A stretch of DNA of 64,000 bases from a virus (IMGVR_UViG_3300036770_007034:1-64000), one strand, 5' to 3'; shown: positions 1 to 8,492, counted from the stretch's first letter. Program-made: numbers and translations. Notes: generated from the sequence alone by a model not told the origin.

Positions 1-239
1 ACACCAACGAGTTCGTTAGCAATAACAGTAGGCATGACTCGACGGATCACAGGCAGGATCACACGGTTCAGTGTTGCGATGTTACCTGAAACTGTAGAAC
101 CAGCACTTGCGTTCTCTTTCAGGTACTTGCGGGTGTTTTCGAGGATAACACCCATTGTTGAGCGGCGAGCACCATTCAAACCTTCCATGAGGGCTTCTTT
201 GGTCTCGTCCCAACGGCTTTCTAGTAGTTCTTGTGACAT
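1..239 (-). CDS. 23: Major capsid protein gp23, N-terminal part (runs off window)
   Basis: Only the first 79 or so residues are present; the gene continues beyond base 1. The reading begins MSQELLESRWDETKEAL and reaches VMPTVIANELVG, the conserved N-terminal segment of T4-family gp23, the hexamer-forming shell protein cleaved by the gp21 protease during head maturation. A GGAG ribosome binding site lies a few bases upstream of the ATG (complement of 237-239). It is last in the minus-strand run 20-core proteins-21-22-23, the T4 order. The call rests on this motif and on gene order; the cleavage site itself is not diagnosed here. Confidence 0.9.
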   Translation of the reverse strand, partial: MSQELLESRWDETKEALMEGLNGARRSTMGVILENTRKYLKENASAGSTVSGNIATLNRVILPVIRRVMPTVIANELVG

Positions 240-264
240 AATGTCTCCTTCTTCTTCCTAAGAA

Positions 265-1365
265 TTAAAGCCCTGCCAGGCGTTTGAGGTCGATGACGTT
301 GCTCTTGTTAGAGGTGTCTTCTTCCGCTACAACCTTTGCAGATTTATCGCCGGTAACTTCGGTGACGCTCTCTGTGATCGCTTGACGGCTTTTCACAGGA
401 CGATTGTCAGCCAAAACTGCTGGCAGATATTTTTCGAAAGCGCCCTTGAGACGGGACGTTTGGACGTTTTCGAGCAGATTCTTCATGACTTCTCTCTTCT
501 CATCGTTGAGAGGAGCGAGCAATTCTTCCATAGCGTTTGCACGTTCATTGGATTCTTTGATCATTCGAATCTCGCGTTCCTTTGTTTCAACGAGGACTTT
601 CGCCTTCTCGCTGAGTTTGATGGCTTCGGCCAACTTCGCATTTTTATCTGCGATCACAGCACTGAGCTTACGGATTTCTGCGTTCTCATTGAGATGAGTT
701 GCACCAAATTCGGCAGCATATGCTTCGAAAATACGACGACCAAAATTGTTCTCGCGAGCAACTTGGATGTCTTCTTTGAGTTGACTTAGTTCAGCCTTGA
801 GATGCTTGGCAACACTTTCGCCCAACTTAGCGGCACTTTGTTTCACGAATCGTGATTTGAGTGCTTCAAGTTGGCCACGTGCTTCGCGGACTAGACGGAC
901 TTTGGTATCAACTGCATCCTGCTTGTCTTGTGCGAATTCACGGATCTCCTGTGCAAGAGCTTTCACAACAAACTTCTCGAGTTTATCGATTGATTCATTG
1001 TGTTGCTTGCGATCTTTGCGCAGTTCGCCAATTTCTTCAGCAAGTTTAGTAACCATAAAGTCGTTGAACTTTGTGGCTGATTCTTTCATCTTGCTTTGGA
1101 ACTTGACGCGGTCTTCGGCCAAGGCTTGCTTTTCAGCAGCCACAGCTTCTACTTCTGCGCGGAGACCTTCTGTAACCATGCGATCTAGGGCTTCCACCAT
1201 CACTTGCTTGTCATGCTCATAGCGTTGTGCAAACTCTTCTCTGAGTTCTGCACGCACCACCTCACGAGCTTCGTTCAGCTTGGCTTCCCATTGTTCCGAG
1301 ATTGCTGTACGAGTTTCCTCGTTGATTAGGTCGCTATCTAGTAACGGTTTGATGGCATCTAGCAT
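265..1365 (-). CDS. 22: Prohead core scaffolding protein gp22
   Basis: A 366-residue, charged, almost entirely helical protein rich in Glu, Lys and Ala with long coiled-coil character, as expected for the T4 gp22 scaffold that fills the prohead and is degraded by gp21. The start MLDAIKPLLDSDLINEETR and the position directly between gp21 and gp23 support the name. An AGGAG ribosome binding site precedes the ATG. No catalytic motif is present, as expected for a scaffold. T4 gp22 is shorter, about 270 residues, so this one is longer than the T4 protein. Confidence 0.88.
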   Translation of the reverse strand: MLDAIKPLLDSDLINEETRTAISEQWEAKLNEAREVVRAELREEFAQRYEHDKQVMVEALDRMVTEGLRAEVEAVAAEKQALAEDRVKFQSKMKESATKFNDFMVTKLAEEIGELRKDRKQHNESIDKLEKFVVKALAQEIREFAQDKQDAVDTKVRLVREARGQLEALKSRFVKQSAAKLGESVAKHLKAELSQLKEDIQVARENNFGRRIFEAYAAEFGATHLNENAEIRKLSAVIADKNAKLAEAIKLSEKAKVLVETKEREIRMIKESNERANAMEELLAPLNDEKREVMKNLLENVQTSRLKGAFEKYLPAVLADNRPVKSRQAITESVTEVTGDKSAKVVAEEDTSNKSNVIDLKRLAGL

Positions 1366-1374
1366 GCGTTTCTC

Positions 1375-1998
1375 CTAAATCTTGAGATCTCTGATCAGAC
1401 GAGTCACCTCGTCCTTTAGATATCTCTGTACCTTGTTGTCCTGTCCAGCTTCTCTAGCCATTTCTAGAACTTGATGACCGTATTTCATGTTCATCAAACC
1501 TTCGTATATGGCTTTGGGATATGCGTTTGGCGCACTGGGTTGGGCAACAACATCGACAGTGACGATTTCAAAGTCACTGACATGTCCATTGGCCTCGTTC
1601 ACGTTTCCGGAACCGCGGCTTGAAACTCCTAATTTCACACCACTTTCAAGCATGGTGCGCACCAAATTACCCATTGGTGTTGGAAGTATCTTTAGTTTAC
1701 CAAAACCATTAGGGCCATCCATCCACATTTCTGTGATCATATGGCTTACACGGTCTAGGTTGATTTTTAGGTCATCGGGGTGATCTACTTCACCAAGAAC
1801 TGAATATCCACCGGTGATCTGTTCGTTCAGTGTTTTCACTGCACGCTCGATCTCATTCACAGGATACACACGCTCGTTGGCGTTCTTGACTCCACCCTGG
1901 ATGCAGATACCTTTCATATAAAGGTCCTTACCTTCGACGCCCTCAACAACAATGCGAGCAGCGTCGAAAGTAAGGTGTTCTTTTAGGTAAAGAGCCAT
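1375..1998 (-). CDS. 21: Prohead core maturation protease gp21
   Basis: A 207-residue serine protease of the T4 gp21 type, which degrades the prohead core and trims capsid proteins before DNA packaging. Visible landmarks are NANERVYP near residues 39-46, the catalytic His region GEVDHPDD (His73) and the nucleophile region GVSSRGSG (Ser126/127). Length fits the family. It is followed 9 bases later by gp22 and preceded by the acidic core protein, so it is co-transcribed with its substrates. No late promoter core was seen directly upstream, so expression probably depends on read-through from the promoters at 2895 and 3209. Confidence 0.92.
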   Translation of the reverse strand: MALYLKEHLTFDAARIVVEGVEGKDLYMKGICIQGGVKNANERVYPVNEIERAVKTLNEQITGGYSVLGEVDHPDDLKINLDRVSHMITEMWMDGPNGFGKLKILPTPMGNLVRTMLESGVKLGVSSRGSGNVNEANGHVSDFEIVTVDVVAQPSAPNAYPKAIYEGLMNMKYGHQVLEMAREAGQDNKVQRYLKDEVTRLIRDLKI

Positions 1999-2016
1999 AC
2001 CCGGAACTATAACCTA

Positions 2017-2862
2017 TTAATAAGGACTCTTGGTGTTGACACCAGAGGCCTGTGCGAGATGAGGCTTAGGAGCAGGTCCTTGTTTAGGACTTGTCGTGCC
2101 ACCCATGTCTTTAGCTGTAGGAGCAGGACGGCCTTTTTCTTCGCCACCAGCATCTACGTTTACGGGCTTACCATCCATGCCCTTAGCACCGGAGTTGGCA
2201 GCAACAGTAGACTTAGTGTTGATACCACCTTCTTCGCTAGTGACTGGCTTGGGAGCAGCCTTGAGGTCGACGTTTTCCATCATACCTTCTGTTTCAAACT
2301 CTGTGTCCATGGTTTCTTCTTCGGCTTCGCCTTCGTCGCCGGCTTCGCCGTCAACTTCGACATCCATGTCCATGTCCATCTCTTCTTCGCCGTCTTGTTC
2401 GCCGCTCATAAGAGCTTCAAATTCGGCCATGAGCTCGTCGAGCTTGTCTTCGAGATCGACAACGCGATCTTCCAGCTCTTCATTTCCGCCTACGTCGTCG
2501 TGATGATCGTCATCACCTTCGGCTTCCATGCTCATTCCTTGTTCTTCAGATTCGATGTCATCGATCAGATCGTCAGCTTGGTCTCCGCCCAGTTCTGTTT
2601 CTTCCAGGCTTTCGTCCATCTTCTTATCTTCTTTGTCATCGTATTCGATGTCTTTAGTGACTTTCTTGCCAGCTTTTTCAGCTTTCTCGTCTTCGTCGTG
2701 GGTTGACTCCTCTTCGATGACTTCTTCTGTCACTTCTTCTTCAGCCATGAGTTCTTCATAGATTCCACGGCTCTTTTCTACTACGATCTCATGGAAGAGA
2801 TCACGAGCTTTTTGCTCTTCATCGTTGATCACGTATTCGATCAGTTGTTCAAACTTGTTCAT
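2017..2862 (-). CDS. Acidic prohead core protein (gp67/gp68-like)
   Basis: The start at 2862 (MNKFEQLIEYVINDEEQKA) is chosen over a longer reading to 2919 because a GGAGG site sits 8 bases before it. The 281-residue product has an ordered N-terminal segment of about 45 residues ending in HEIVVEKSRGIYEEL, then a very long Glu/Asp-rich tract, then a Gly/Pro-rich tail. The N-terminal motif recurs, from memory, in head-core proteins of marine T4-like phages. Placement between the portal and gp21 matches T4 genes 67 and 68. Inferred role: internal scaffold or core component removed by gp21. I cannot say whether it descends from 67 or 68. Confidence 0.75.
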   Translation of the reverse strand: MNKFEQLIEYVINDEEQKARDLFHEIVVEKSRGIYEELMAEEEVTEEVIEEESTHDEDEKAEKAGKKVTKDIEYDDKEDKKMDESLEETELGGDQADDLIDDIESEEQGMSMEAEGDDDHHDDVGGNEELEDRVVDLEDKLDELMAEFEALMSGEQDGEEEMDMDMDVEVDGEAGDEGEAEEETMDTEFETEGMMENVDLKAAPKPVTSEEGGINTKSTVAANSGAKGMDGKPVNVDAGGEEKGRPAPTAKDMGGTTSPKQGPAPKPHLAQASGVNTKSPY

Positions 2863-2894
2863 TGAGGTTCCTCCAAAGTAGTGGCTCTGTTGAA

Positions 2895-2902
2895 TATTTA
2901 CG
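2895..2902 (-). promoter_or_regulatory. Possible T4-type late promoter
   Basis: Minus-strand octamer CGTAAATA, a 6/8 match to the T4 late element TATAAATA, about 33 bases before the acidic core protein start. It lies in the 119-base gap between that gene and the small gene at 2982 and touches an 8-bp hairpin. Weak match, but its position and the conserved TAAATA core agree with other copies in this window. Confidence 0.45.
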
Positions 2903-2923
2903 ATATGTGACAAAAACATATCG
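2901..2923. other. Perfect 8-bp hairpin between head genes
   Basis: CGATATGT (2901-2908) and ACATATCG (2916-2923) form a perfect stem around a 7-base loop. It sits between the small gene ending at 2982 and the late-promoter-like element at 2895. It has no following T run on the minus strand, so it is not a clear terminator; it may be a processing or mRNA-stability element. Confidence 0.5.
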
Positions 2924-2981
2924 GTTTATGGGGTAAAAGTGGTAGAAAACGATGAAGAAACTGAGCTAAAGCCAGTTTCCG

Positions 2982-3200
2982 TCAGATAGCAGGTTGGGCG
3001 GGAGGGCTGTACTGTTTCTTTATCTGTTTGAGTTTTTCTTTGTACTCATAGGTACGTAGGTCGTTCATCCTGCGCAGTTTGTTGATCTGGCGCAGTGTGA
3101 GCTTGGTCTTGCGCAGTTCTCCCAAGCGAGGTTGGGTGTTATCATCCTCTAGATCTTGATAACCTGCAGGGTCTTTGTGGAAGAATTCAAAGAGCAACAT
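2982..3200 (-). CDS. Small basic protein in the gp67 position
   Basis: A 72-residue protein starting MLLFEFFHKDPAGYQDLEDDN, with a Lys/Arg-rich helical second half containing LTLRQINKLRRMNDLRTYE. I recognise the pattern, from memory, as a small conserved protein sitting between portal and prohead-core genes in marine T4-like phages, but know no function. T4 has the 80-residue gp67 here, which is acidic, so simple equivalence is doubtful. It has its own late-promoter-like element 8 bases upstream, which would give a very short leader. Confidence 0.7.
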   Translation of the reverse strand: MLLFEFFHKDPAGYQDLEDDNTQPRLGELRKTKLTLRQINKLRRMNDLRTYEYKEKLKQIKKQYSPPAQPAI

Positions 3201-3208
3201 AGTGCTTT

Positions 3209-3216
3209 TATTTATT
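3209..3216 (-). promoter_or_regulatory. T4-type late promoter (AATAAATA)
   Basis: Minus-strand AATAAATA, 7/8 match to TATAAATA, overlapping the portal stop codon and ending 8 bases before the ATG of the small gene at 3200. A start 6-7 bases downstream of the element would give an almost leaderless message for that gene, with downstream core genes following. Confidence 0.6.
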
Positions 3217-4993
3217 AGATCGTGGGCGTTGGCAGAGGTGCTGCCGCTGCTTGTCCACCTATGGCAGGAGCGCCAGGTCCTGCTCCACCGGGTATACCGC
3301 CAGGAGCTTCTAATCCAGCACCGATCTCTTCTCCTGTGGTGATATCAGATTCAATATCAGCCGGACTCACGCCCACTGAACGTAGATCTTGTCCGGTAGT
3401 GGTAGTAAGTTCTGGCTCATCGCGCTCTTCATTCCAGAGATCGGAGTTTTCCTGGATCTCTTCTTCGCTGAGTCCTAGGTAGCGTTTCATCAGGAATCGC
3501 TTGCTCATGTAAGGCAGTTGCTCCAGTCCTTGGAATGCTGTCATGCGAGTGGTATCAAGCTCAGCCTGGCGATAAGAGGCAAAGTTCTGTGGTGGTGCAA
3601 ATTTGATATTGAACAGGCCGCTGTCAATGTTGAAACCGCGCCAGCGCAGGAACATCTTGAACTCATCATCGAGCTTCTGTACTATCTGCTTCTGCAGGCG
3701 CTCGCAGTACTGATTGAAACGATATTCTTGTATCAATGCTGTGCCTACCCGACCGTCGTTCATGGGCCGATCTGAGTCATCTGGGCCTGTGGGCAGGTAT
3801 GAACTGGGCACACGCAGACCACGGCACATCTTGTTGTTGAAGTACTTGAGGTCATCAATCTGACCTAGGTTCTCACCGCCCGGTAGTGTTTCTACTTTGG
3901 ATCCACGACCTTCTGCTGTCTGTGGAAAGAAGTAATCTTCGTTGATGCTCAGTGGATTGTATGTGGCGTCTAGCACATTTTCACGGCCGCCTGTGTTGCT
4001 GGGAATCCTGCGCTGATGTATCTCGTTTTTCACACGCTCTACGAACTGCATGGCTAGGTGCGATGGCATGTTGCCAACGTCAATATAGAACACTCTACGC
4101 TCTGGCGCACGTTGCACACGATAGATCAGGATAGCATCTTCTAACAGTTCTTTTTGTTTGAATACCTTGAAGATCATTTCCAGCACTGACTGTCCAAAGG
4201 GCCAGTAGTAGTCCAGTCCTTCGCTCAGGCTGAGGTGAACCACGTGCTTGGCATCGATACAGGTCTCGTTCACTGATTTCTGGAAACGGCTCTGACCCGA
4301 CGAGTTAGGTGCGTTGGGAGCAGTGTAATTGTAGGGCTGATTGTAGCCACCCGAAGGAGGCTGTGTGTTGTAATCGTTGGTGGTCTTGGCAGCTATGGAC
4401 AGATTCTGGAAGTTGGGATTGATGTCGCGGATCACATACTGCTCAGGACGCTTGCCCTGGCTCTCGTTCACGATCACACGAGCCACTTTGGTCATGTCCA
4501 CCCAGTACATCTCGAATGTCTCTGGATCGCGCACAAACACCTGATCACCGTATTTCAGCACGTTGCGGAACATCTTGAACATGCGCTGATCCAGCTTGTT
4601 GAGCTTGGTCCATTGTTGCAGTTGCTTGCGGATGATTTCTACTTCGTGATCAGTGGGCTTGTCTGAAAACTCGATCTCGAACGGTGTGTTGTTGGCTTCG
4701 CAGGTCTGTGTGCTAAACTCTGCCAGGATGTCCAAACAGGCATTGATCTCCGAATCGCCATCCATGTTTTCGTACTGATTGTAGCGTTCCAATCGGTTGG
4801 GATGGCCGGTGTAGACTTCGGGCAGTCGGCTGGCATAGTTGCGGAAAGCAAACTCTGTTTCGGCCTGACCAGCGGTGCCGTAGCCAGTGCCGTAGCTGGG
4901 CCCTCGTGGTATGTTGCCCGAGATTGGACTCATCTGGCCTGCTGTGTTGGCCACTTTGAAATACTTTTTCCAGCCTTTTTTGTCTTCTGCCAT
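3215..4993 (-). CDS. 20: Portal vertex protein gp20
   Basis: A 592-residue portal protein: forms the dodecameric ring at one capsid vertex, initiates head assembly and conducts DNA. Family hallmarks seen include NMDGDSEINACLDILAEF, RDPETFEMYWVDMTKVARV, HVVHLSLSEG, WPFGQSVLEMIFKVFKQ, RAPERRVFYIDVGNMP and GPDDSDRPMNDGR. The C-terminus is a Gly/Ala/Pro-rich tail of about 45 residues. Length is close to T4 gp20 (524) with that tail added. It is the first gene of the head cluster after the tape-measure gene, 16 bases apart. Confidence 0.95.
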   Translation of the reverse strand: MAEDKKGWKKYFKVANTAGQMSPISGNIPRGPSYGTGYGTAGQAETEFAFRNYASRLPEVYTGHPNRLERYNQYENMDGDSEINACLDILAEFSTQTCEANNTPFEIEFSDKPTDHEVEIIRKQLQQWTKLNKLDQRMFKMFRNVLKYGDQVFVRDPETFEMYWVDMTKVARVIVNESQGKRPEQYVIRDINPNFQNLSIAAKTTNDYNTQPPSGGYNQPYNYTAPNAPNSSGQSRFQKSVNETCIDAKHVVHLSLSEGLDYYWPFGQSVLEMIFKVFKQKELLEDAILIYRVQRAPERRVFYIDVGNMPSHLAMQFVERVKNEIHQRRIPSNTGGRENVLDATYNPLSINEDYFFPQTAEGRGSKVETLPGGENLGQIDDLKYFNNKMCRGLRVPSSYLPTGPDDSDRPMNDGRVGTALIQEYRFNQYCERLQKQIVQKLDDEFKMFLRWRGFNIDSGLFNIKFAPPQNFASYRQAELDTTRMTAFQGLEQLPYMSKRFLMKRYLGLSEEEIQENSDLWNEERDEPELTTTTGQDLRSVGVSPADIESDITTGEEIGAGLEAPGGIPGGAGPGAPAIGGQAAAAPLPTPTI

Positions 4994-5000
4994 GGTTTGT

Positions 5001-5008
5001 TATTTACC
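5001..5008 (-). promoter_or_regulatory. Possible late promoter for the portal gene
   Basis: Minus-strand GGTAAATA in the 16-base gap between the tape-measure stop and the portal ATG at 4993. It has the TAAATA core only (6/8). Transcription from it would start at or next to the ATG, so function would imply a leaderless transcript; moderate to weak support. Confidence 0.35.
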
Positions 5009-5009
5009 G

Positions 5010-7382
5010 CTAGTTCATGCTGGTTCTCAGTATCTTGGTACTGATATCATTGTTGGTGCGCATGAGGCTTACCAATTCATTGAGGCTGGAGATCTGCTGA
5101 TTCATCACGTCCAGTTGCTGACCAATCTTGTCAGTCATTCCGGTCATTTCCACAGGAATGCTACGTCCATTGGGCAAGGGCACTATGGCCTCTGTGCCAT
5201 GCAACATGGCGGTATATCCTGAACGAGGACCCGATGAGATGCCACCGTATTGATATCCTCGGCCGCCTGTAATCTGATCAAAATGGCTGCGCAGTTGCGC
5301 GGCTGTGCTGTATCTTTCCAGCCCATTTTTGGCTAACCAATCTCTTGGTACCAATCTACTCAGCGGTGTGGATCCCGGAGCTTCCAGTATCTTGGCAGCG
5401 GTACCATAGCCCATCATGTGCGCCATGTACTTGGCGGCATCGGATGTGCTGAGTCCTCTGCGAGCCAGCAGTTGTTCGTTGCTGGATGTGAGCTGTTTCA
5501 TGGCCTCAGTCTGCAGATTGACATCAGCTTTCATGTCCTCAAAGGTTTTGCCTTTGAGAGGACTGCCTGGACCTGCGTTGGCTACCAGGCTTTCAAAAGT
5601 ACCTTTGGTAATCTGGTAAAGTCCAAAAGCCGAAGTAGCTTGTTGACCAGCACGAGCCTGATTACCTATATTCCTGCCACCGCTTTCTAATTGTGCTATA
5701 CGACTGAGATAATCTCCTGATGCGCCTGTACCGCCTTGACCAAATGGTCGACCGGTGGTGCCAAATGCTGGAGCTCCCGGGCTTTGGCCAGTACCACCAC
5801 CGCTGACAGCGATACCTTGATTTTTGAGTTCAACATTCAGTTTGTCATTGATATAATTGATACTCTTGCTAAGAGCCCTGGTAAACATCTCTACATGACC
5901 AGCGGCATTGGGCAATACCTTGCTGACTACTAATTTGTCTAGCTGTTGTGCAAAGTTCTGTAGATTCTTCTGTGCTTTTACTGTTTCTTCTGTGAGTTTG
6001 TCCTGCGCACCCTGGGCACCTTGTTGTTCTTTTTTAGCCGCTTCTAGACCTTCGGCGGTCTGTGCCACACCACTGCGGAAACGGAAGATATCATTGTACA
6101 TGCCATCATACACGGTACCTAGCTTACCAAGACGTGCTTGTATCTCTGGTCTCAGAGCTGCGTTCTGATCCAGCGCCATGCGCACTCGAGCTATAGCTTC
6201 TTCCTGGGTGATGCGATTGTTGTAAAGATCTCGGGCGATCTGCGGGCCAAGGCCTCCGGTGGCTATAGCAAACGCTTTTGATGCTTCGGTGGCCGTGTTG
6301 GTCATGGCATCCGCAAAGCCTTCGCTCAGCGTGCGTCCACCACGTTTCTCTAGATATCCAACTGTGCCTTCGATCTGCCTGACGAGATCTTCGCCACCTC
6401 GGGCCATGGCCACTTGTTTCTGCGCCTGCAGACGTATGTCGGCGTTCTGTCGTTCTATCTCGGCCTGTATTTCGGTTCTTTGAGCTCCTGTGAGTCTGGC
6501 CAGCTCGTCGATGTTTTCGATGTATCGTTTGGCAGATTCAGCCAGAGCGTTCTGATCCGTGAGTTGCATGCGCAGGATCAGTCGATTCTGATTCAGGAAC
6601 TTGGCATAGAACTCTCTTTGTTCTGAAAATCCAATGCCCATCTTGAGGAATTGGTCTTCAAATTTTACAGAAGCTTCGGAAAGTCCAGTCAAGGCTTTAG
6701 CACCTTGCAGGGTAGTACCACCCACAGCTGCCAAGGCTTCGCCGTTCCTGACCACTATAGCAGAAAACTGCTCCATGCTGAGGCCAGAACGGACGGCCAT
6801 GTTAGCAAAGCCCTGCATGCCCTCAGCACCAATGGCACCTGCGCTTGCTACTTGTTGGAAAGCAGTGACCGCACGTTGCAGTTCACCTGTGACAAACGTG
6901 CCGTATTCAGCAAGGAGCTTTCCGGATTCCTCGCCAAAGGCTTTTATCGCACCGCCTAAGCCTTTGACCAGGGTTCCTGTGACCAGTCCTATGACAGCAC
7001 CACCAGGGCCAAACATCAATCCTGCGCCAGAGATGGCTGTGCCAAGCATTTCTACTGCTGAACCTACTGTTTTGGCACCTTTGCCAAAGACCACACCAGT
7101 GGAACGTATGGCAGGATTTAGGCTAGTGAAATCTTCTCTGTTGGCACGAGCTTGCTGGGCGCTGTCAAGGAAACCGCCTATGACCTGCTTGGTAGTGTCA
7201 TAGAGCTTTTTGAAACCTTTTTCGGTGTCATCAATGGCTTTGGCCTGACCTTGCTGTGCGGCTGTGTTGGCCGCGGTGGCCTGATTGAGTTTGGCAAAAG
7301 TCTGAGCCGTGACTACACCCTGGCGGCGCAGTTCGTCCAGAGCCTCTCGCAATAGTTGTGCTGATCTTTCTAATTCGTCCAT
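5010..7382 (-). CDS. Tape-measure-like tail protein with lytic transglycosylase domain
   Basis: A 790-residue protein. The N-terminus is coiled-coil; residues about 116-150 form a Gly-rich hydrophobic stretch typical of tape measures; then long helical, Gln/Ala-rich sequence to about 520. Residues about 555-700 carry an SLT-type lysozyme-like domain: the likely catalytic Glu is Glu566 in IAQLESGGRN, followed by TSAFGLYQITKGTF. The C-terminus contains MLHGTEAIVPLPNGRSIPV, a motif frequent in tape measures. Inferred role: sets tail length and locally degrades peptidoglycan during DNA entry. It may replace T4 gp29 plus the lysozyme part of gp5. A late promoter lies just upstream, divergent from gp26. 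Confidence 0.75.
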   Translation of the reverse strand: MDELERSAQLLREALDELRRQGVVTAQTFAKLNQATAANTAAQQGQAKAIDDTEKGFKKLYDTTKQVIGGFLDSAQQARANREDFTSLNPAIRSTGVVFGKGAKTVGSAVEMLGTAISGAGLMFGPGGAVIGLVTGTLVKGLGGAIKAFGEESGKLLAEYGTFVTGELQRAVTAFQQVASAGAIGAEGMQGFANMAVRSGLSMEQFSAIVVRNGEALAAVGGTTLQGAKALTGLSEASVKFEDQFLKMGIGFSEQREFYAKFLNQNRLILRMQLTDQNALAESAKRYIENIDELARLTGAQRTEIQAEIERQNADIRLQAQKQVAMARGGEDLVRQIEGTVGYLEKRGGRTLSEGFADAMTNTATEASKAFAIATGGLGPQIARDLYNNRITQEEAIARVRMALDQNAALRPEIQARLGKLGTVYDGMYNDIFRFRSGVAQTAEGLEAAKKEQQGAQGAQDKLTEETVKAQKNLQNFAQQLDKLVVSKVLPNAAGHVEMFTRALSKSINYINDKLNVELKNQGIAVSGGGTGQSPGAPAFGTTGRPFGQGGTGASGDYLSRIAQLESGGRNIGNQARAGQQATSAFGLYQITKGTFESLVANAGPGSPLKGKTFEDMKADVNLQTEAMKQLTSSNEQLLARRGLSTSDAAKYMAHMMGYGTAAKILEAPGSTPLSRLVPRDWLAKNGLERYSTAAQLRSHFDQITGGRGYQYGGISSGPRSGYTAMLHGTEAIVPLPNGRSIPVEMTGMTDKIGQQLDVMNQQISSLNELVSLMRTNNDISTKILRTSMN

Positions 7383-7409
7383 AATCTACGCCGATAAGTA
7401 CTGCATCTA

Positions 7410-7417
7410 TATTTATG
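7410..7417 (-). promoter_or_regulatory. T4-type late promoter (CATAAATA) for tape-measure gene
   Basis: Minus-strand CATAAATATAG: seven of eight positions match TATAAATA. It lies 28 bases before the tape-measure start at 7382, the spacing seen for other good copies here (16365, 24065). It occupies the 46-base divergent gap shared with gp26, for which no plus-strand equivalent was found. Confidence 0.75.
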
Positions 7418-7428
7418 GTGACCAAAAC

Positions 7429-8277
7429 ATGCCAGAAAATGCCAATCCGCTGAAGCGATTCTTCCGCCAACCAGCGATCTATATCAAGCTGCCTTCGGGC
7501 GGCCAACACTGGGCCCCAGGTTCACTGGAGATGCCTCAGAACGGTGAACTTGCCGTTTATCCCATGACTGCCATGGACGAGATCACATATCGTACCGCAG
7601 ATGCTCTGTTCAATGGCCAGGCCGTGGTCAGTGTAGTGCAGAGTTGTGTGCCTGCTATCAAAAATGCCTGGCACATACCCAGCATGGACCTTGATACCAT
7701 CCTAGTCGGCATACGTATTGCCAGCTATGGACACGAGATGCAGTTTGATTCAGACTGCCCGCATTGCCAACAAGAAAACACCTTTGGTCTGGATCTGCGC
7801 ACCATCATGGATGGCATCCGGGCACCGGACTACACACAGACCATACGAGCCGGGGATCTTGAGCTGTATTTCAAACCTTTGGACTACGAACAGATCAATC
7901 GCAATGCCATGGTGCAGTTTGAAGATCAGAAGCTCCTGGAGATGTTGCCCAGAGCCGAGATGGCCGAAGAAGAAAAAGTGCAGAGACTCACGGCAGCATT
8001 CCTCAAACTCACGGACATGACTATGGGAGCACTAAGCCAGAGCATTGCCATGATCCGGGCAGACACCGAAGTGGTCACTGACGCTGATCACATCGAAGAA
8101 TTCGTAAAGAACTGCGATCGCGATGTGTTCGAACGCATACGCAATCATATAGTAGATATCCGAGAGCAGAGCGAACTCAAACCTTTGAAGATACGCTGTC
8201 AGAATCCCGAATGCCAGAAAGAATACGAAACACCGTTTACATTGGATGTCTCAAATTTTTTCGCATCCGCCTCCTGA
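7429..8277 (+). CDS. 26: Baseplate hub / tail assembly protein gp26
   Basis: A 282-residue protein matching the T4 gp26 baseplate family (Pfam T4_baseplate). The start MPENANPLKRFFRQPAIYIK is chosen because upstream residues in the same frame lie inside the divergent promoter; GGTGA precedes the ATG. Other landmarks are YPMTAMDEITYRTADALFNGQ and a four-Cys zinc-ribbon-like arrangement, Cys110/Cys113 (CPHC) and Cys257/Cys262 (CQNPEC). T4 gp26 acts in hub assembly; being next to the tape-measure gene suggests a chaperone-like role. A canonical slippery heptamer lies five codons before its stop, so a longer 354-residue product is likely (see 8253). Confidence 0.85.
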   Translation: MPENANPLKRFFRQPAIYIKLPSGGQHWAPGSLEMPQNGELAVYPMTAMDEITYRTADALFNGQAVVSVVQSCVPAIKNAWHIPSMDLDTILVGIRIASYGHEMQFDSDCPHCQQENTFGLDLRTIMDGIRAPDYTQTIRAGDLELYFKPLDYEQINRNAMVQFEDQKLLEMLPRAEMAEEEKVQRLTAAFLKLTDMTMGALSQSIAMIRADTEVVTDADHIEEFVKNCDRDVFERIRNHIVDIREQSELKPLKIRCQNPECQKEYETPFTLDVSNFFASAS

Positions 8278-8492
8278 CCTCTGATTCTGAGCGTATCGTC
8301 CGGATAATCGAAGGTCAAGACAAAGAAATCAAAGCTATCCGAGAAGATCTGCTAAGACTATGCTGGTATATGCGAGGCGGCGTCACATACGAAGAAGCAT
8401 CCAATATGAGCTCTGCTGAACGTGAAATAATCAATGGTATTATCAAAGAAAATCTTGAAACCACTAAGAAAACCGGAATGCCGCATTTCTAA
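8211..8492 (+). CDS. gp26 -1 frame extension (gp51-position small protein)
   Basis: An ORF in the -1 frame of gp26, overlapping its last 67 bases. The only ATG (8211) lies inside the gp26 zinc-ribbon codons without a ribosome binding site, and no ATG or GTG occurs between the gp26 stop and residue 54. Frameshifting at 8253-8259 would attach 77 residues (from FRIRLLTSDSERIVRIIEGQ to the end) to gp26 residues 1-277. The C-terminal part, RLCWYMRGGVTYEEASNM and IIKENLETTKKTGMPHF, looks conserved, from memory, downstream of gp26 in marine T4-like phages. In T4 the hub gene 51 occupies this place; homology is not shown. Confidence 0.7.
   Translation: MPERIRNTVYIGCLKFFRIRLLTSDSERIVRIIEGQDKEIKAIREDLLRLCWYMRGGVTYEEASNMSSAEREIINGIIKENLETTKKTGMPHF
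8253..8259 (+). promoter_or_regulatory. Candidate -1 ribosomal frameshift site A AAT TTT
   Basis: In the gp26 frame the codons read TCA AAT TTT TTC, so the heptamer A AAT TTT fits X XXY YYZ exactly. Slipping back one base leads directly into the overlapping ORF ending at 8492. ATCCG (8265-8269) can pair with CGGAT (8301-8305) downstream, a weak 5-bp stimulatory stem. The placement near the end of a tail-assembly gene beside the tape measure mirrors the lambda G/GT arrangement. Confidence 0.65.

Noticed and set aside
2059-2706. Long plus-strand ORF opposite the acidic core protein
   Set aside because: The complement of Glu/Asp-rich codons reads as Phe/Val/Ser; it has no ribosome binding site and the sense gene is well supported.
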